64,000 nt of DNA from Duganella flavida (GTDB lineage Bacteria; Pseudomonadota; Gammaproteobacteria; Burkholderiales; Burkholderiaceae_D): NCBI RefSeq assembly GCF_009857445.1, contig NZ_WWCN01000010.1, positions 124,001 to 188,000 on the forward strand, written 5' to 3'. A model generated the notes under the pieces. It saw only the letters and a list, made by a program, of their open reading frames with translations, did no database searches and was not told the origin of the DNA. Positions within the stretch are counted from its first letter, which is position 1. Each line of letters begins with the position of its first letter. Made by a program: the position numbers and the translations under genes. This document shows positions 63,548 through 64,000 of this stretch, piece after piece.

Positions 63548-63585
63548 CGCAAAGAAGCAAATAGTCTTTGCGAAATCCGCAAAGA
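63548..63585. promoter_or_regulatory. LysR-type operator between MBL hydrolase and regulator
   Basis: TCTTTGCG (63565-63572) and CGCAAAGA (63578-63585) are perfect arms with a 5-base spacer, fitting the T-N11-A pattern of LysR sites. An additional CGCAAAGA lies at 63548-63555, exactly 30 bases before the second arm, so two binding positions on the same DNA face are possible. Confidence 0.65.
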
Positions 63586-63605
63586 TGTCTGGCGATGGAG
63601 AGATG

Positions 63606-64000
63606 ATGATCGATGCTTTGAAATGCTTCGTTACGGTAGTGGAACTGAGTAGCTTGTCGCGCGCGGCGGTGCAGCTGGAAATGGCGGTGTCCTCAGTGTC
63701 GCGCAAGGTCGATGCGCTGGAAGAGGAGCTGGGCGCGCGCCTGCTGCTACGCAGTTCGCGCAAGGTGATCCTGACCGATGCGGGCGAACGCTTTTTGCCG
63801 CGCGCCCGCAATATCCTGGCCGAACTGGCCGATGGTAAAAACGCCGTGCAGGAACTGGACAGCGAGCCGCGCGGCTTGTTGACAGTGACCGCACCCGCCG
63901 CATTCGGCCGTCTGCACGTGGCGCCGGCCATTGCCAGTTTTTTGGCACGCCATCCGCTGATCGAAGTGGACCTGCATGTCAGCGATGATGTGGTGGACTT
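63606..64000 (+). CDS. LysR-family transcriptional regulator, cut by window edge
   Basis: The first 131 residues of a LysR-type regulator. The N-terminal winged helix-turn-helix (CFVTVVELSSLSRAAVQL, then SSVSRKVDALEEELGARLL) is complete and the linker and start of the sensor domain follow (GLLTVTAPAAFGRLHVAP). It resembles the CrgA/DsdC-like subgroup in this part. GGAG lies 5 bases upstream of the chosen ATG. It is transcribed away from the MBL hydrolase and most likely controls it and itself through the palindrome at 63565. Confidence 0.93.
   Translation, partial: MIDALKCFVTVVELSSLSRAAVQLEMAVSSVSRKVDALEEELGARLLLRSSRKVILTDAGERFLPRARNILAELADGKNAVQELDSEPRGLLTVTAPAAFGRLHVAPAIASFLARHPLIEVDLHVSDDVVD

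Noticed and set aside
1..64000. Possible CRISPR arrays, tRNAs, rRNAs, insertion sequences, phage or integrase genes
   Set aside because: None seen by reading; no regularly spaced repeats, transposase motifs or tRNA-like cloverleafs were recognised. A dedicated scan would be needed to exclude small RNAs.

Overview
The window looks like chromosomal DNA from a plant-biomass-degrading betaproteobacterium of the Oxalobacteraceae type (Massilia/Duganella-like). This placement is an inference. It rests on the high GC content, several large TonB-dependent receptors, a PEP-CTERM protein, NarL-type regulators and a Caulobacter-style oxidative xylose pathway. No rRNA, tRNA, CRISPR array, insertion sequence or phage gene was seen. 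Genes are tightly packed, often with ATGA or TGATG stop/start overlaps, and only one stretch longer than 300 bases lacks a gene (35530-35900).

Region 1 (1-28.6 kb) is a glucuronoxylan utilisation locus. After an M1 peptidase cut by the left edge come a carboxylesterase, a LacI-type regulator, a large TonB-dependent receptor, GH67 alpha-glucuronidase, GH10 xylanase, GH115 alpha-glucuronidase, GH43 enzyme and an SGNH esterase. Divergent from these is a 12-kb plus-strand operon: glucarate dehydratase (gudD), xylX, xylB, xylC, xylD (Weimberg pathway), the xylose ABC importer xylFGH and a GH3 enzyme. Three LacI-type palindromes sit in the control regions of these units and probably bind the LacI protein. 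The design is: cut xylan outside, import oligomers through the receptor, trim them in the periplasm, import xylose, and oxidise xylose and glucuronate-derived glucarate towards 2-oxoglutarate. The last enzyme (2-oxoglutarate semialdehyde dehydrogenase) is not in the window.

Region 2 (28.6-36.6 kb) holds a VOC-family protein, a CheY-like receiver, a phosphatase lipoprotein, a pectin operon (PEP-CTERM protein plus a 1178-residue pectate lyase/pectin methylesterase fusion), and an EF-hand-like orphan with a strong terminator.

Region 3 (36.6-43.8 kb) is an RND efflux operon (outer membrane factor, adaptor, pump) that continues into a diguanylate cyclase and a small exported protein.

Region 4 (43.8-53.7 kb, minus strand) has a coupled operon of sterol-desaturase-like protein, TonB receptor, serine hydrolase, MaoC-like hydratase and NnrU-like protein, of unknown substrate. 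It also has a CPBP protein with a degenerate active site, and a second TonB receptor behind a DUF2946-like protein.

Region 5 (53.7-64 kb) is a signalling neighbourhood: three NarL-type regulators, a beta-propeller histidine kinase with an apparent single-base frameshift, a DoxX protein, an operon of XapX, amidohydrolase, DoxX and YoaK proteins, and an MBL-fold hydrolase divergent from a LysR regulator that runs off the right edge. A CCCC-N5-GGGAGG motif occurs at both divergent promoters around the kinase and its regulator, and suggests a small self-contained regulon.
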